DNA of 64,000 nucleotides from Cryomorpha sp963748925. Its GTDB lineage: Bacteria > Bacteroidota > Bacteroidia > Flavobacteriales_D > Cryomorphaceae. Position 1 is the first letter of the stretch; every line of letters starts with the position of its first letter. The stretch spans positions 372,001-436,000 of the forward strand of contig CAVVKG010000009.1 of NCBI GenBank assembly GCA_963748925.1, given 5' to 3'. A model generated the notes under the pieces. The model made no database searches and was not told where the DNA came from. It saw nothing but the letters and a program-made list of their open reading frames with translations. This document shows positions 43,389 through 53,226 of the stretch, piece after piece. The position numbers were made by a program, and so were the translations under genes.

Positions 43389-45290
43389 TTAGTAAGCTCG
43401 CTCGTTGCGTCCTTCGTAGTAGTTTATAAAAGCACGATTTACAACTTTGTTTCCTCCTGCAGTTGGGTAATTCCCTGAAAAATACCAATCACCCAAATGT
43501 TTCGGACAAGCTTTGTGTAAGCCTTCAATGGATTGAAAGATTATATCGACATCACATCGTGTGTCATTGGGCGTCAGTAATTCAGAGATTTTCGCCGAAA
43601 CTTCCTCATCAGTAAAAGGATCGTAGATTTCTTTTACGTAATTCTTGATTTCAGACTTGTGCAGGTTTTCCTGATTTTTACACTTTTGGTATACAGCATC
43701 AATCCGGGCTTGATTTCCCCTTTCGCGATTAAGCGCAATAGCAGCTTGAAAGGCGACAAAATCGCCAAGGCGAGCCATATCAATACCGTAGCAGTCAGGG
43801 TATCGAATTTGGGGAGCACTTGATACAATGACAATTTTTCGTGGCTCAAGACGATTCAAAATGCGGATAATGCTCTGCTTTAGCGTGGTGCCGCGAACAA
43901 TACTATCGTCTATAACAACCAGATTGTCAATGTCTCTACGCACAACGCCATAAGTCACATCGTAGACATGAGCCACCATATCATCACGAGCTTCATCTTG
44001 TGTAATAAAGGTGCGAAGCTTTGCGTCTTTTACGGCAATTTTCTCCATCCGCGGGCGCATGGACAAAATTTCGCGAATTTTTTCAGGGCTTGATTTATCT
44101 CCCAGGTTTGTAATCAAGTTGTATTTGTGATCATTTAAATGGTCTTCCAGACCCTTCATCATACCGTAAAAAGCAACTTCAGCCGTATTCGGGATAAAAC
44201 TAAAAACACTGTTAACCATATCGCCATCAATACTTTTCATTACACTTGGCACCATGGTTCGCCCCAGCTCTAAGCGCTCCTGGTAGATATCCATATCGCT
44301 TCCACGAGAAAAGTAAATCCTTTCAAATGAACATGAAAGTTGCTTGCCCGGAGGTGTGATTTCGTGCAGTGAAACCGAGCAGTCATGCTTTACGATTAAA
44401 GCATTACCAGGCGGAATCTCTTTGATTTTATCAGCTGTAAGATTAAAGGCGGTTTGAATTACCGGGCGCTCAGAAGCAACCACGACTACCTCATCATCTT
44501 CGAAATAAAATGCTGGGCGTATTCCATTCGGGTCGCGCAGTACAAAAGCATCGCCATGTCCCAACAGCCCGGCCATTGCATATCCACCGTCCCAATCTTC
44601 AGCAGCTTGAGTCAGAATATCCGGCAGGTTTAAGTTTTCAATAATCTTTTTTGTAATGTCCTTTTTGCTGTATCCTAATGCCTTAAATTTTTCAACGATA
44701 TGATCGTTTTCTACATCGAGAAAATGGCCTATTTTTTCCAAAACAGTAACCGTATCCGATTTCTCTTTTGGGTGCTGACCGATGCTTACAAGAAGATCAA
44801 AAAGCTCATCAACGTTGGTAAGGTTAAAATTTCCGGCAACGACAAGGTTCCTTGTTTTCCAATTGTTTTGGCGCAGGAATGGATGACAGCTTTCAATACT
44901 GTTTTTCCCGAAAGTTCCGTAGCGGACATGTCCTAAAAAGAGCTCTCCGGTAAAACCTTTGTTTTGCTTGAGCCATTCTACATCTTTCAGCTTCTCTGGT
45001 TCCGAGTCTTCCATTTCACGGAAGCGGGAGTTTATTTCGTCAAATACATCCTGAATCGGTCTCTGACTGTTGGATCGAAGTCGGCTGATAAACCGATGTC
45101 CGGGCTCCATATCTAATTTAATATTGGCTACTCCAGCACCATCTTGACCGCGGTTGTGTTGTTTCTCCATGAGGAGATACAATTTGTTTAGGCCGTAGAA
45201 AGACGTCCCGTATTTTTCACGGTAATATGGCAATGGTTTTTTGAGCCGAAGGAGTGCTATTCCGCACTCATGCTTAATAGAATCGCTCAT
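43389..45290 (-). CDS. purF: Amidophosphoribosyltransferase (long Bacteroidota form)
   Basis: 633 aa, longer than the about 500 of the standard enzyme. The glutaminase domain begins at Cys9 after a short propeptide (KHECGIALLRLKK) and has LMEKQHNRGQDGAGVA and LFLGHVRYGTFG. The phosphoribosyltransferase half carries the PRPP loop LVVIDDSIVRGTTLKQSI, then VIVSSAPQIRYPDCYGIDMA. It converts PRPP and glutamine to phosphoribosylamine, the first step of purine synthesis. The C-terminal 90-residue extension is typical of this subtype. Monocistronic; promoter box at 45318-45325. Confidence 0.92.
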   Translation of the reverse strand: MSDSIKHECGIALLRLKKPLPYYREKYGTSFYGLNKLYLLMEKQHNRGQDGAGVANIKLDMEPGHRFISRLRSNSQRPIQDVFDEINSRFREMEDSEPEKLKDVEWLKQNKGFTGELFLGHVRYGTFGKNSIESCHPFLRQNNWKTRNLVVAGNFNLTNVDELFDLLVSIGQHPKEKSDTVTVLEKIGHFLDVENDHIVEKFKALGYSKKDITKKIIENLNLPDILTQAAEDWDGGYAMAGLLGHGDAFVLRDPNGIRPAFYFEDDEVVVVASERPVIQTAFNLTADKIKEIPPGNALIVKHDCSVSLHEITPPGKQLSCSFERIYFSRGSDMDIYQERLELGRTMVPSVMKSIDGDMVNSVFSFIPNTAEVAFYGMMKGLEDHLNDHKYNLITNLGDKSSPEKIREILSMRPRMEKIAVKDAKLRTFITQDEARDDMVAHVYDVTYGVVRRDIDNLVVIDDSIVRGTTLKQSIIRILNRLEPRKIVIVSSAPQIRYPDCYGIDMARLGDFVAFQAAIALNRERGNQARIDAVYQKCKNQENLHKSEIKNYVKEIYDPFTDEEVSAKISELLTPNDTRCDVDIIFQSIEGLHKACPKHLGDWYFSGNYPTAGGNKVVNRAFINYYEGRNERAY

Positions 45291-45317
45291 AAGAATTCAC
45301 GCTGGTGAATGAAGCCG

Positions 45318-45325
45318 CAAAGGTA
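45318..45325 (-). promoter_or_regulatory. -7 promoter box of purF
   Basis: Minus-strand TACCTTTG, ending 27 nt before the ATG at 45290. No -33 TTG is clear. Confidence 0.5.
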
Positions 45326-45461
45326 CTTGTAATTTTTTAATTCCTAATTGAAGAATAGCATTACCATTTTAAAGAGTTTAAAAACTGGGCATGCGGGAAT
45401 TAACAAAGAATTTACCAACCTTTTTCCCTGTTTGAACGTCATATTTATGTAATTTTAGCTA

Positions 45462-48400
45462 ATGTCGAGAGTGGCGCGTCTTGTATTTTTTTCTTTATGC
45501 ATGGTGCTTTTGTGTGTAAATCACATAAGCGCTAACAATCCGCGCTATGCCGAGAATAAGGGGCAATGGCATGAAAACGTGTTGTTTCGAGCTGGAAGTC
45601 AAGGAGGTATGGCCTATATTGATAAAGAAGGCTTCTCATTAATGATGCTCGAAGATGCTTTTTTTAGCAAGCTTCATTCTTGGGTTGGTAATAATAAAGC
45701 AGACCATATCGGAAAAGGCCACACGATTAAAATGCGTTTTCTGAATGCTGATTTAAGCCGTGAGCCTATCAAGGGTAAAGATGCAGGCACCTCTGAAAAC
45801 TATTTTATAGGCAGTGATCCCGCCAAGTGGGCAAGTAATGTTCGATCTTTCGATCGCGTCAAAATTCCCGAGATTTATCCGGGAATAGCGGTTCAATTCG
45901 GCACAAACCAGAGTAATTTAAAATACGATTTTATTGTTGCGGCAAATGCTGATCCCAGTAAGATTGCAGTACATTTTATCGGGCAGGATAATCTTTTTCT
46001 AAAAGAAGGTTCTCTTGTTGCGAATACCAGTGTGGGCGATTTTGTGGAGGCTCAGCCATTTGCTTATCAAATGGATACTGAAGGAAACGTCGAACGAGTA
46101 TCTTGTGAGTTTGTACTTGAAAAGGACGTTTTATCCTATCATTTTCCAGAGGGATACGACAATTCACGCGAGCTGATTATTGATCCCGAAATTTCATTTT
46201 CATCTTATATCGGAAGCTCTGTAGGTTCATTTGGATTTACAGCCAGCTATGATAGTGAGGGTAATTTGTATTCGGGGGCAGTGGTATTTGGTCAAGGCTA
46301 CCCTACAGAAGCCGGAGCCTTTCAATTTAATTTTGGACAAGGAGTGGTGGATTGCGGAATCAGTAAATTTAGCTCGGACGGCACGGAGCTGCTTTATAGC
46401 ACTTATCTGGGTGGTCAAGGCAATGAATCTCCACATTCAATTGTTGTAAATGGGAATAATGAGTTGTTTATTTTTGGTACAACCTCGTCTGTTAATTTTC
46501 CGCTTTCGGCAAATGCTTACCAAACAACTCACGGTGGTGGTAGTATGAGTAATGGAGCGGGTTATTCCTATGAAAATGGGAGTGATATTTTTATATCAAA
46601 ACTAAGCTTTGATGGCTCCGGCCTTCTCGCGAGCACCTTAATAGGAGGGACATCAAATGATGGTCTCGGAACCGGGTCTGTTCTTGAAAACAATTACGGC
46701 GATCAGTTTCGTGGCGAAATTGTTGTCGATGATGCGGGTAATCCATACGTAGCATCTGTTACTGCCTCGGGAAACTTTCCTATTGTAAATGGATATGAGT
46801 CTAATATTGGCGGAGCCCTCTCGGGAGTGATTTTTAAAATGTCTGCAAACCTTGAAGACCTTATTTGGTCCACCTTTTCGGGAGGTAACTTTACAGAATC
46901 GGCGGTGGGATTGCAATTGGCCGAGGACAATAGTGTTTACTTCACAGGAGGAACAACGAGTAGTGTTTTGCCGGTTTCAGCAGATGCCTACCAGAGCACA
47001 AAAGCTGGTGGAGTGGATGGTTATATTGGGCACATTTCTGCTGATGGATCCCAGCTTCTGGCCTGCACATACAACGGTACAGTCGACTTTGATCAAAATT
47101 ATTTTGTACAGATTGATACCGAGGGATTTGTATATGTTTTTGGCCAGTCATTAGGGAATTATCCTATTTCAAATGGTGTTTATAGCAACCCCAATAGCGG
47201 CCAATTTATTCAAAAATTTTCTGCCGATCTCAGCACATCCATTTGGAGCACAGAGGTAGGTTCCGGTTCGGGCGCGGTCGATATTTCCCCTTCAGCGTTT
47301 TTAGTTAGCGATTGTGGTCAGATTTATCTTTCGGGCTGGGGTGGCTCGCTAAATAATGGGGGTGGCTCAACGAATATTTTGCCAACTACTGCCAATGCCT
47401 TTCAATCTAATACTGACGGAGAGGACTTTTACCTGATGGTTCTCGATGACGACGCGTCAGATATTGTGTATGGGACTTTTTTTGGTGGAGACCAAAGTGC
47501 GGAGCATGTAGATGGTGGAACGAGTCGCTTTGACAAGAACGGAACAGTTTACCAGGCTGTGTGTGCAGGTTGTCAAGGGAATAATGATTTTCCAACTCAA
47601 CCGGGTGTTTGGTCTGAAACTAATGGTAGTTCTGGGTGTAATTTGGCAGTAGTCAAGTTTGAACTTTCGTCAGTAAATGCAATGGCTCAAATAGATGCGC
47701 CGGATATTGTTTGTCCTGGGTCCGTTTTTGGACTTACTAATCAAAGCATTGGGGCAGACACCTTTCTTTGGAATATGGGTGATGGATTTACTACCTCGGA
47801 TGAAGAAACCAGTTATAGTTTTGATGAGCCAGGCGATTATATCATTAAGCTTTATGCTGAAGATAGTGGTGGCTGCTTATCACCTGATTCTGCATTTGTA
47901 ACAGTAACGGTAGCAGAATTACCAGAGATAGAAACTTCTGACCCAGAGCCCATCTGTCCTGGAGAGACCATTGAACTTTCAGCTACGGGAACAGCTACAG
48001 AATGGCTATGGGAACCTTCTGTGGGTTTGAGCGCCATAGATGTTGCCAACCCTATTTTTAGCGGAAATAACAGTCAAGTGTATACTGTAACAGGATCTAC
48101 TGTTTGCGGATCAGATACTGAGACAGTTAATGTAATTGTTGGTAGCACTGAAATTAGTGTTTCAGAAGATGTTGACATTTGTCCCGGAGAATCTACTCAA
48201 CTCGTTGCAACAGGCGGAATGCAATACCAATGGTCGCCGGCTGCTGGGTTGAGCGCTACCGATGTTGCAAATCCGGTTGCTACACCTCTTGAGCCAACTA
48301 CCTACACGGTTGTAATTACCAGCAATTTGGGATGCGCTGTTACGGAAGTGGTGAGTATTGGCATTCTACCCCCAGCTCCTGAGCTGGAAGGACAGCAGCA

Positions 48401-49328
48401 ATATGTTTCATGCAATGGCGACGCAATTCCTCTAAGCGTGAGCGGAGCTTCTGAGTACAGCTGGTCTCCTGCAGAGGGACTGAATATGGCCAATATCTCA
48501 AACCCGATTGCTTTCCCACTATTCAGCACCACATATACCGTTACCGGCACCAATTCTTGTGGAACTGATGAGTTAGAAGTGAAAGTATTGGTACAGGAAA
48601 TCGCCGTTTCAATTAGTGCCGACTCTCTTGTGTGTTATGATCAGACATTCACAGTCACAGCTTCGGGGGCACATACCTATATATGGCAACCTGCCGATGA
48701 TTTCATTAACCATCGCATCAATCCCGCTCAGGCCACCCTCGAATCGAGCGGCGTTCTTACAGTCACAGGCTTTGATTCGCTGGGTTGCTTCGCCACCACA
48801 TCCAAGTTTATTCGGCTTTTCCCGCGAGCCGACGTTCGGTTAGGAAATGATAGAATTATCAATTTCGGAGATGAAATAATGCTTGAATCGTTTAGTATTT
48901 ATCCAATCGTTTGGGAACCTTCGCCTTCTCTGAGTTGCCTCAATTGCAACTATCCTTATGCCAATCCTGACGATAATACTACATATTACGCCACCATAGT
49001 AAGTGATGATGGCTGTCCCGAGTCAGATTCTGTTAAAGTGTGGGTTCGTGGCAACATCTACGTACCCAATTCATTTACTCCTGATGGGGATGGATTAAAT
49101 GATATCTTCAAAGCTAAAGGAGTTGATATTTCTGAGTTTAAAATGGAAATTTTCAATCGTTGGGGAGCTTTGATTTTCACATCAGAGGATATAGATCAAG
49201 GATGGAATGGCTCAAATAATGGAGATGGTTACTACTCGCCTCCAGATGTTTATCAATATAGAATCGTTGCAAAAGAGCATCAGGGAGATTTGTTTGAGCT
49301 CAAAGGGCACGTCACGCTTTTGCGCTAA
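45462..49328 (+). CDS. Giant secreted SBBP/PKD protein with T9SS type B (gliding-motility-associated) C-terminus
   Basis: 1288 aa. Signal peptide (MSRVARLVFFSLCMVLLCVNHISA); a conserved N-terminal domain starting NPRYAENKGQWHENVLFRA (about 25-245); a beta-propeller-repeat (SBBP) region at about 245-730, with repeated STYLGG- or STFSGG-like motifs; a PKD domain near 745-820 (FLWNMGDGFTTSDEETSYSF); four Ig/PKD-like modules of about 85 residues beginning with CPGE or a variant; and a type B sorting domain at the end (VPNSFTPDGDGLNDIFKAKG, then IFNRWGALIF). It is exported by T9SS and attached or released at the surface, probably as an adhesin. It overlaps the convergent dioxygenase gene by 4 bp. 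Confidence 0.92.
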   Translation: MSRVARLVFFSLCMVLLCVNHISANNPRYAENKGQWHENVLFRAGSQGGMAYIDKEGFSLMMLEDAFFSKLHSWVGNNKADHIGKGHTIKMRFLNADLSREPIKGKDAGTSENYFIGSDPAKWASNVRSFDRVKIPEIYPGIAVQFGTNQSNLKYDFIVAANADPSKIAVHFIGQDNLFLKEGSLVANTSVGDFVEAQPFAYQMDTEGNVERVSCEFVLEKDVLSYHFPEGYDNSRELIIDPEISFSSYIGSSVGSFGFTASYDSEGNLYSGAVVFGQGYPTEAGAFQFNFGQGVVDCGISKFSSDGTELLYSTYLGGQGNESPHSIVVNGNNELFIFGTTSSVNFPLSANAYQTTHGGGSMSNGAGYSYENGSDIFISKLSFDGSGLLASTLIGGTSNDGLGTGSVLENNYGDQFRGEIVVDDAGNPYVASVTASGNFPIVNGYESNIGGALSGVIFKMSANLEDLIWSTFSGGNFTESAVGLQLAEDNSVYFTGGTTSSVLPVSADAYQSTKAGGVDGYIGHISADGSQLLACTYNGTVDFDQNYFVQIDTEGFVYVFGQSLGNYPISNGVYSNPNSGQFIQKFSADLSTSIWSTEVGSGSGAVDISPSAFLVSDCGQIYLSGWGGSLNNGGGSTNILPTTANAFQSNTDGEDFYLMVLDDDASDIVYGTFFGGDQSAEHVDGGTSRFDKNGTVYQAVCAGCQGNNDFPTQPGVWSETNGSSGCNLAVVKFELSSVNAMAQIDAPDIVCPGSVFGLTNQSIGADTFLWNMGDGFTTSDEETSYSFDEPGDYIIKLYAEDSGGCLSPDSAFVTVTVAELPEIETSDPEPICPGETIELSATGTATEWLWEPSVGLSAIDVANPIFSGNNSQVYTVTGSTVCGSDTETVNVIVGSTEISVSEDVDICPGESTQLVATGGMQYQWSPAAGLSATDVANPVATPLEPTTYTVVITSNLGCAVTEVVSIGILPPAPELEGQQQYVSCNGDAIPLSVSGASEYSWSPAEGLNMANISNPIAFPLFSTTYTVTGTNSCGTDELEVKVLVQEIAVSISADSLVCYDQTFTVTASGAHTYIWQPADDFINHRINPAQATLESSGVLTVTGFDSLGCFATTSKFIRLFPRADVRLGNDRIINFGDEIMLESFSIYPIVWEPSPSLSCLNCNYPYANPDDNTTYYATIVSDDGCPESDSVKVWVRGNIYVPNSFTPDGDGLNDIFKAKGVDISEFKMEIFNRWGALIFTSEDIDQGWNGSNNGDGYYSPPDVYQYRIVAKEHQGDLFELKGHVTLLR

Positions 49329-49849
49329 ACAAAGCGCTCATCAACTTCCATTACAGTGCCACATTTATTGCACGTACGAAGCTCTTCACTTTCGTAAAAC
49401 TCTTTGAATCGCGGCTGAAAATCTTTTTCAATATTAGTGAGTGGAAAATAGGTTTCATGGAGTTTGTTGTTGCAGTTATCACAAAACCAAAGCAATCCGT
49501 CTTTAAAACCATGACCTTTGCGAACACGCTCAATGACCAGACCTATTGATCCTTCGCTTCGCATCGGTGAATGAGGTGTTTTGCCCGGTAATAAGAACAT
49601 TTCCCCGGCGTGTATTGGCACATCAACGGCCTTTCCATCTTCTTGAATTCGCACGTTAATATTTCCTTCCAGCTGATAGAAGAGCTCCTCCGTTTCGTTG
49701 TAATGATAGTCCTTGCGGGCATTGGGTCCGCCAACCACCATTACAATAAAGTCAGTTCCTTCTGGATATAAATTTTTATTCCCTACAGGGGGCTTTAATA
49801 AATTCCGGTTTTCATCTATCCACTTTTGTAAATTGAAAGGCTTCTTCAT
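49325..49849 (-). CDS. nbaC: 3-hydroxyanthranilate 3,4-dioxygenase
   Basis: 174-aa cupin. Catalytic iron ligands are H49 and E55 (DYHYNETEELFYQLEGN) and H93 (PGKTPHSPMR). The bacterial C-terminal rubredoxin-like second iron site is present as FCDNCNNKL and CNKCG. It opens the ring of 3-hydroxyanthranilate in the kynurenine route from tryptophan to quinolinate and NAD. No other kynurenine gene is in the window. It lies 30 bp downstream of the PorE-like gene in the same direction, so read-through co-transcription is possible. Confidence 0.96.
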   Translation of the reverse strand: MKKPFNLQKWIDENRNLLKPPVGNKNLYPEGTDFIVMVVGGPNARKDYHYNETEELFYQLEGNINVRIQEDGKAVDVPIHAGEMFLLPGKTPHSPMRSEGSIGLVIERVRKGHGFKDGLLWFCDNCNNKLHETYFPLTNIEKDFQPRFKEFYESEELRTCNKCGTVMEVDERFV

Positions 49850-49879
49850 TTGCTAAATTTTGCCTTAAAACTAATCAAT

Positions 49880-52800
49880 TTACTTGGCATTTTTTGCCAG
49901 AATCACGAATTCTGTCCTCCGGTTTTTAGCATGTTCTTCTTCTGTGCAGCTCACTCCATCCTTACATCTGTTTGAAAGCTCATTTTCACCTTTACCTGAG
50001 CTGACCAGCCTATCGGCTTTAATTCCAGATTTTTTCAAATAGTCTGCTACACCGTCGGCGCGCTTTTGCGAAAGCAAATTATTGTAGTTCGTCGGCCCGC
50101 GACTATCCGTATGAGATTGAATTTCTATACGCAGCTCAGGATTGTCTTTTAGCAGATTAACTAGTTTGTCTAGAGAATTTCTGCTGTTTAGTTTTAAATA
50201 ATAACTGTTAAACTCGTAGTATACTGCAGGTAGTGTAAACCTGGCTCCTTCCTGCACTTGTACTTCCTTTTTATCGGAGTCAATCAAGGTGATCTCTTCT
50301 TTGGTTTCGGCATTCATATTCACATAAAACTTACCATCCGGGCTCCTTTTTACACGTAGTGAGTCCTTTGATTCAGGTATTTTTACAACCAGTAAAGCGT
50401 TCGGGTCTTTTGAATTAGATGCAATAACGTATCGCTGTTTGGGAGTGAGGCTTTTTATAGTGAACTCACCACCTGATGCTGTATATCCGCTGCTTAATGA
50501 CTGTCCATCTGCATCTGCTACAGAAATCTTAGACTCTGAAGCATCTTTTGCCTTCAGCCTGCCTGAAAAGGCCATTTTTAATATGCTTGAGTCATCGTTG
50601 TCTTTTTTCGCTAAGTCGTAATCTTCACTTCCAAGAAGGTTAAATCTGAAGATTTTTAGTTCATCACTGGCGCCTTCATACACAAGGCTATTGTAATCAT
50701 CAAAGATCTCAATTACTTTGTTTTCATTAAACAGAGTTCCTATTAATTCCAATTCGTAATCTAAATCTTCTTTAAGATTGTTCATAATGATTACTCCTTT
50801 ACTATTGCTGTATAGTGTATCGATTCGCATTCCATCAATGGACCTTAACACAAATGGAGTATTACCGGGTAGGTCGTAGTCCTTAATCCGTGCTTTGTAA
50901 GACACAACTTCTTCATCTTCAAGTAATGAAAGAGCTGTATTTGTAACCATTTCAGAGTCTTCTTCGGCTTGACCATAATCACTATATATGAGGTATTCAA
51001 AGAAATAATTTTTAGCATCGAAAGGACGAACAGTTTGTGAGGTGTCCCCATTACCATCAAGTATTACCAACCTATCTTCCCTGCCTAAGTCCTTTTCTGG
51101 CATATTAAGTCTATAAGCTTTACCAGTTTTCATGGTATCTAGTCTCATAAAGCCATCTTCATCGATTTCAGGTTTTAAAATTTCGTTATCCTGATCATCA
51201 AACATAACAACATCGTCGCCCGGTGCGGGTTCGTTGTTGGGAACAACTGCAAATACGTTCGGCACATTTACTGTGGTTGTCTCCATCCACAAGGCTGGTG
51301 CTGCGGCTCGTGTATATGCAAATCTATTGGTACCTTTTGGAACCAATGATTGAGTAAGGGCTCCTGATTTTCCGTAAATATCAATTTCGTGGTAAGCATC
51401 AATGCCTTCGGTTTCAATCACATAGTCTTCTCCCGTTTTTACAGACTCTATTGTAAAATCTCCGTTTTCTCTTGTTTTAGACTTTACTAAAACTACGCCT
51501 TCTTTATTCTTTAGTGCAATAGGTATTCCATTTACTTCAACGCCCTCGTCGGCAATGATTTTACCAGTTATCGTTTCTCGAAAGGTATTATTAGCAGCAA
51601 GATTATCAGCTTGAGCGTCTTCACCGATGGCATAAACTTGAAATGGAAATCGCTTATCACCTATCTGATTATAGGATTCTGCAACTTTTCCAGATTGCGC
51701 TATTTTGACTAGCTTGGTTTCTTCTGGAATATCGACATCAACCAATTGCATAGTGTAATTTTCGCCTGGTTCTAAATTCGGTATGCGAACTGCATTGTGA
51801 TCTGAAACCTGCAATCTATTAACTAGTGAATCGGAGCTATTGTAAATTTCAACATAGGTACCTATTGGAATTCTAGCAGAAACAAATTCAAAATTGCTCT
51901 CTATTAAATCTGTTTTTTCAGGCTTGTAGTAGAAAGAGTAAATATCGTCACCACCATAACCACTTCTACGGTTTGAGGAATAATATCCATCATTGTTATT
52001 CAAAAACGTGAGTGAAAAGTCGTCATAAGGACTATTAATAGGGGCTCTTAAGTTAATTAAGTCTTGATAGTTTCTTGATTCATTTGAGTAGTACACATCC
52101 AGTGCTCCATATCCAATGTCTAGCCGGTCTGAAGAAAAGTAAAGACGGCCATTGCTATAGGTTGGGAAAACTTCATTGAACGGGGTATTGATAATAGGTC
52201 CCATATTTACTGGTTCAGACCATTTATTATCGACCCAATCGCAATACCACAAATCCATTTGGCCGTAGCCCCCGGGGCGATCTGTTGAAAAAATCATTCG
52301 GTTACCTTCTTTACAGAATGTAGCGTGACCAGTATTGTATTCCTGGTTATACACAAAGGGTATTATATCATCTTCTGCACCAGAGAGTGTAGAAAAATAT
52401 AGACCAATATTGGCGTTGGGTGCATCAATATCCCGCAGGGTTAAAATATATTTGTCTTGATTTTTCCATTCAGCAATAGGACCGTCGTGATAAAAATAAT
52501 CCCTTTTTTTAAATAGCATTGACGGTCTTGAGATTGCGTTGAGACTTTGAGTTTTAAGTTTTGCTTTGTAGTAGAGGTGTAAGTTTTGATTGCTATATAC
52601 TGCAGGGAAAACAGTTTGAATTCCTGCTACGTCGCTCACAAACCAGAGCTCACCATTGCCGGCTACATAGGGTGCGTAATCATTATAAATAGAGTTGACA
52701 CCTTTCAGACTTTCGGTTTTCGAACGATTAGGAATAGAATCCCAGGCAATAAGATCAGAAACCTTATCGAGCCATAAGTATGTTTTGGGATCCGATTGAT

Positions 52801-53203
52801 CCTCACTTAAAAGCTGAATAAGTTCGAGGTAAGCGGATGAGTAATCTTCATTCACAATTGAGACATCAGCTAAAAAACGTCGATCATCCGAGTTTTCTAA
52901 CTGGCTGCTGGAAATCTGAGAGAGTACATCTGCAGCTTCTTGATAATCTCGTAATTGATAGTAGCATTTTGCTAGCAGGATTCCGGCATTAATATCTTGA
53001 TCTTTGCCGAGAAAGTCTTTTCGTAAGGGCTTAATTGCCTCGGAATAAGCACCTTGTTCCATTAGTTTTTGCCCTTTCTTAATTTGGGCACCTGCGGTGA
53101 GCTGCAAACCAATAAACAAGGCGAATAGAATACCAAACCTGCGACCCGTTGGGAGGCCTTGCGTAAGGCTTGAAAATAATTTATTGTGTAAAGGAGAGTG
53201 CAT
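49880..53203 (-). CDS. PorE-like OmpA-family protein with TPR, propeller and multiple CRD-like modules
   Basis: 1107 aa. Signal peptide after a basic N-terminus (RRFGILFALFIGLQLTAGAQ); TPR-like helices at about 45-140 (MEQGAYSEAIKPLRKDFLG); WD40-like PD40 propeller at about 170-430 (FSTDRPGGYGQMDLWYCDW, LYFSSDRLDIGYGALDVYYS); a long series of carboxypeptidase-regulatory-like beta modules (430-990); and a C-terminal OmpA peptidoglycan-binding domain (IEIQSHTDSRGPTNYNNLLS). The order TPR-propeller-CRD-OmpA is that of the T9SS component PorE. No lipobox is seen. It is the second of two tandem paralogues after a PorP/SprF gene. Probably anchors a secretion or surface complex to peptidoglycan. Confidence 0.88.
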   Translation of the reverse strand: MHSPLHNKLFSSLTQGLPTGRRFGILFALFIGLQLTAGAQIKKGQKLMEQGAYSEAIKPLRKDFLGKDQDINAGILLAKCYYQLRDYQEAADVLSQISSSQLENSDDRRFLADVSIVNEDYSSAYLELIQLLSEDQSDPKTYLWLDKVSDLIAWDSIPNRSKTESLKGVNSIYNDYAPYVAGNGELWFVSDVAGIQTVFPAVYSNQNLHLYYKAKLKTQSLNAISRPSMLFKKRDYFYHDGPIAEWKNQDKYILTLRDIDAPNANIGLYFSTLSGAEDDIIPFVYNQEYNTGHATFCKEGNRMIFSTDRPGGYGQMDLWYCDWVDNKWSEPVNMGPIINTPFNEVFPTYSNGRLYFSSDRLDIGYGALDVYYSNESRNYQDLINLRAPINSPYDDFSLTFLNNNDGYYSSNRRSGYGGDDIYSFYYKPEKTDLIESNFEFVSARIPIGTYVEIYNSSDSLVNRLQVSDHNAVRIPNLEPGENYTMQLVDVDIPEETKLVKIAQSGKVAESYNQIGDKRFPFQVYAIGEDAQADNLAANNTFRETITGKIIADEGVEVNGIPIALKNKEGVVLVKSKTRENGDFTIESVKTGEDYVIETEGIDAYHEIDIYGKSGALTQSLVPKGTNRFAYTRAAAPALWMETTTVNVPNVFAVVPNNEPAPGDDVVMFDDQDNEILKPEIDEDGFMRLDTMKTGKAYRLNMPEKDLGREDRLVILDGNGDTSQTVRPFDAKNYFFEYLIYSDYGQAEEDSEMVTNTALSLLEDEEVVSYKARIKDYDLPGNTPFVLRSIDGMRIDTLYSNSKGVIIMNNLKEDLDYELELIGTLFNENKVIEIFDDYNSLVYEGASDELKIFRFNLLGSEDYDLAKKDNDDSSILKMAFSGRLKAKDASESKISVADADGQSLSSGYTASGGEFTIKSLTPKQRYVIASNSKDPNALLVVKIPESKDSLRVKRSPDGKFYVNMNAETKEEITLIDSDKKEVQVQEGARFTLPAVYYEFNSYYLKLNSRNSLDKLVNLLKDNPELRIEIQSHTDSRGPTNYNNLLSQKRADGVADYLKKSGIKADRLVSSGKGENELSNRCKDGVSCTEEEHAKNRRTEFVILAKNAK

Positions 53204-53226
53204 AATTCTTTTAATTATAGTCCTTA

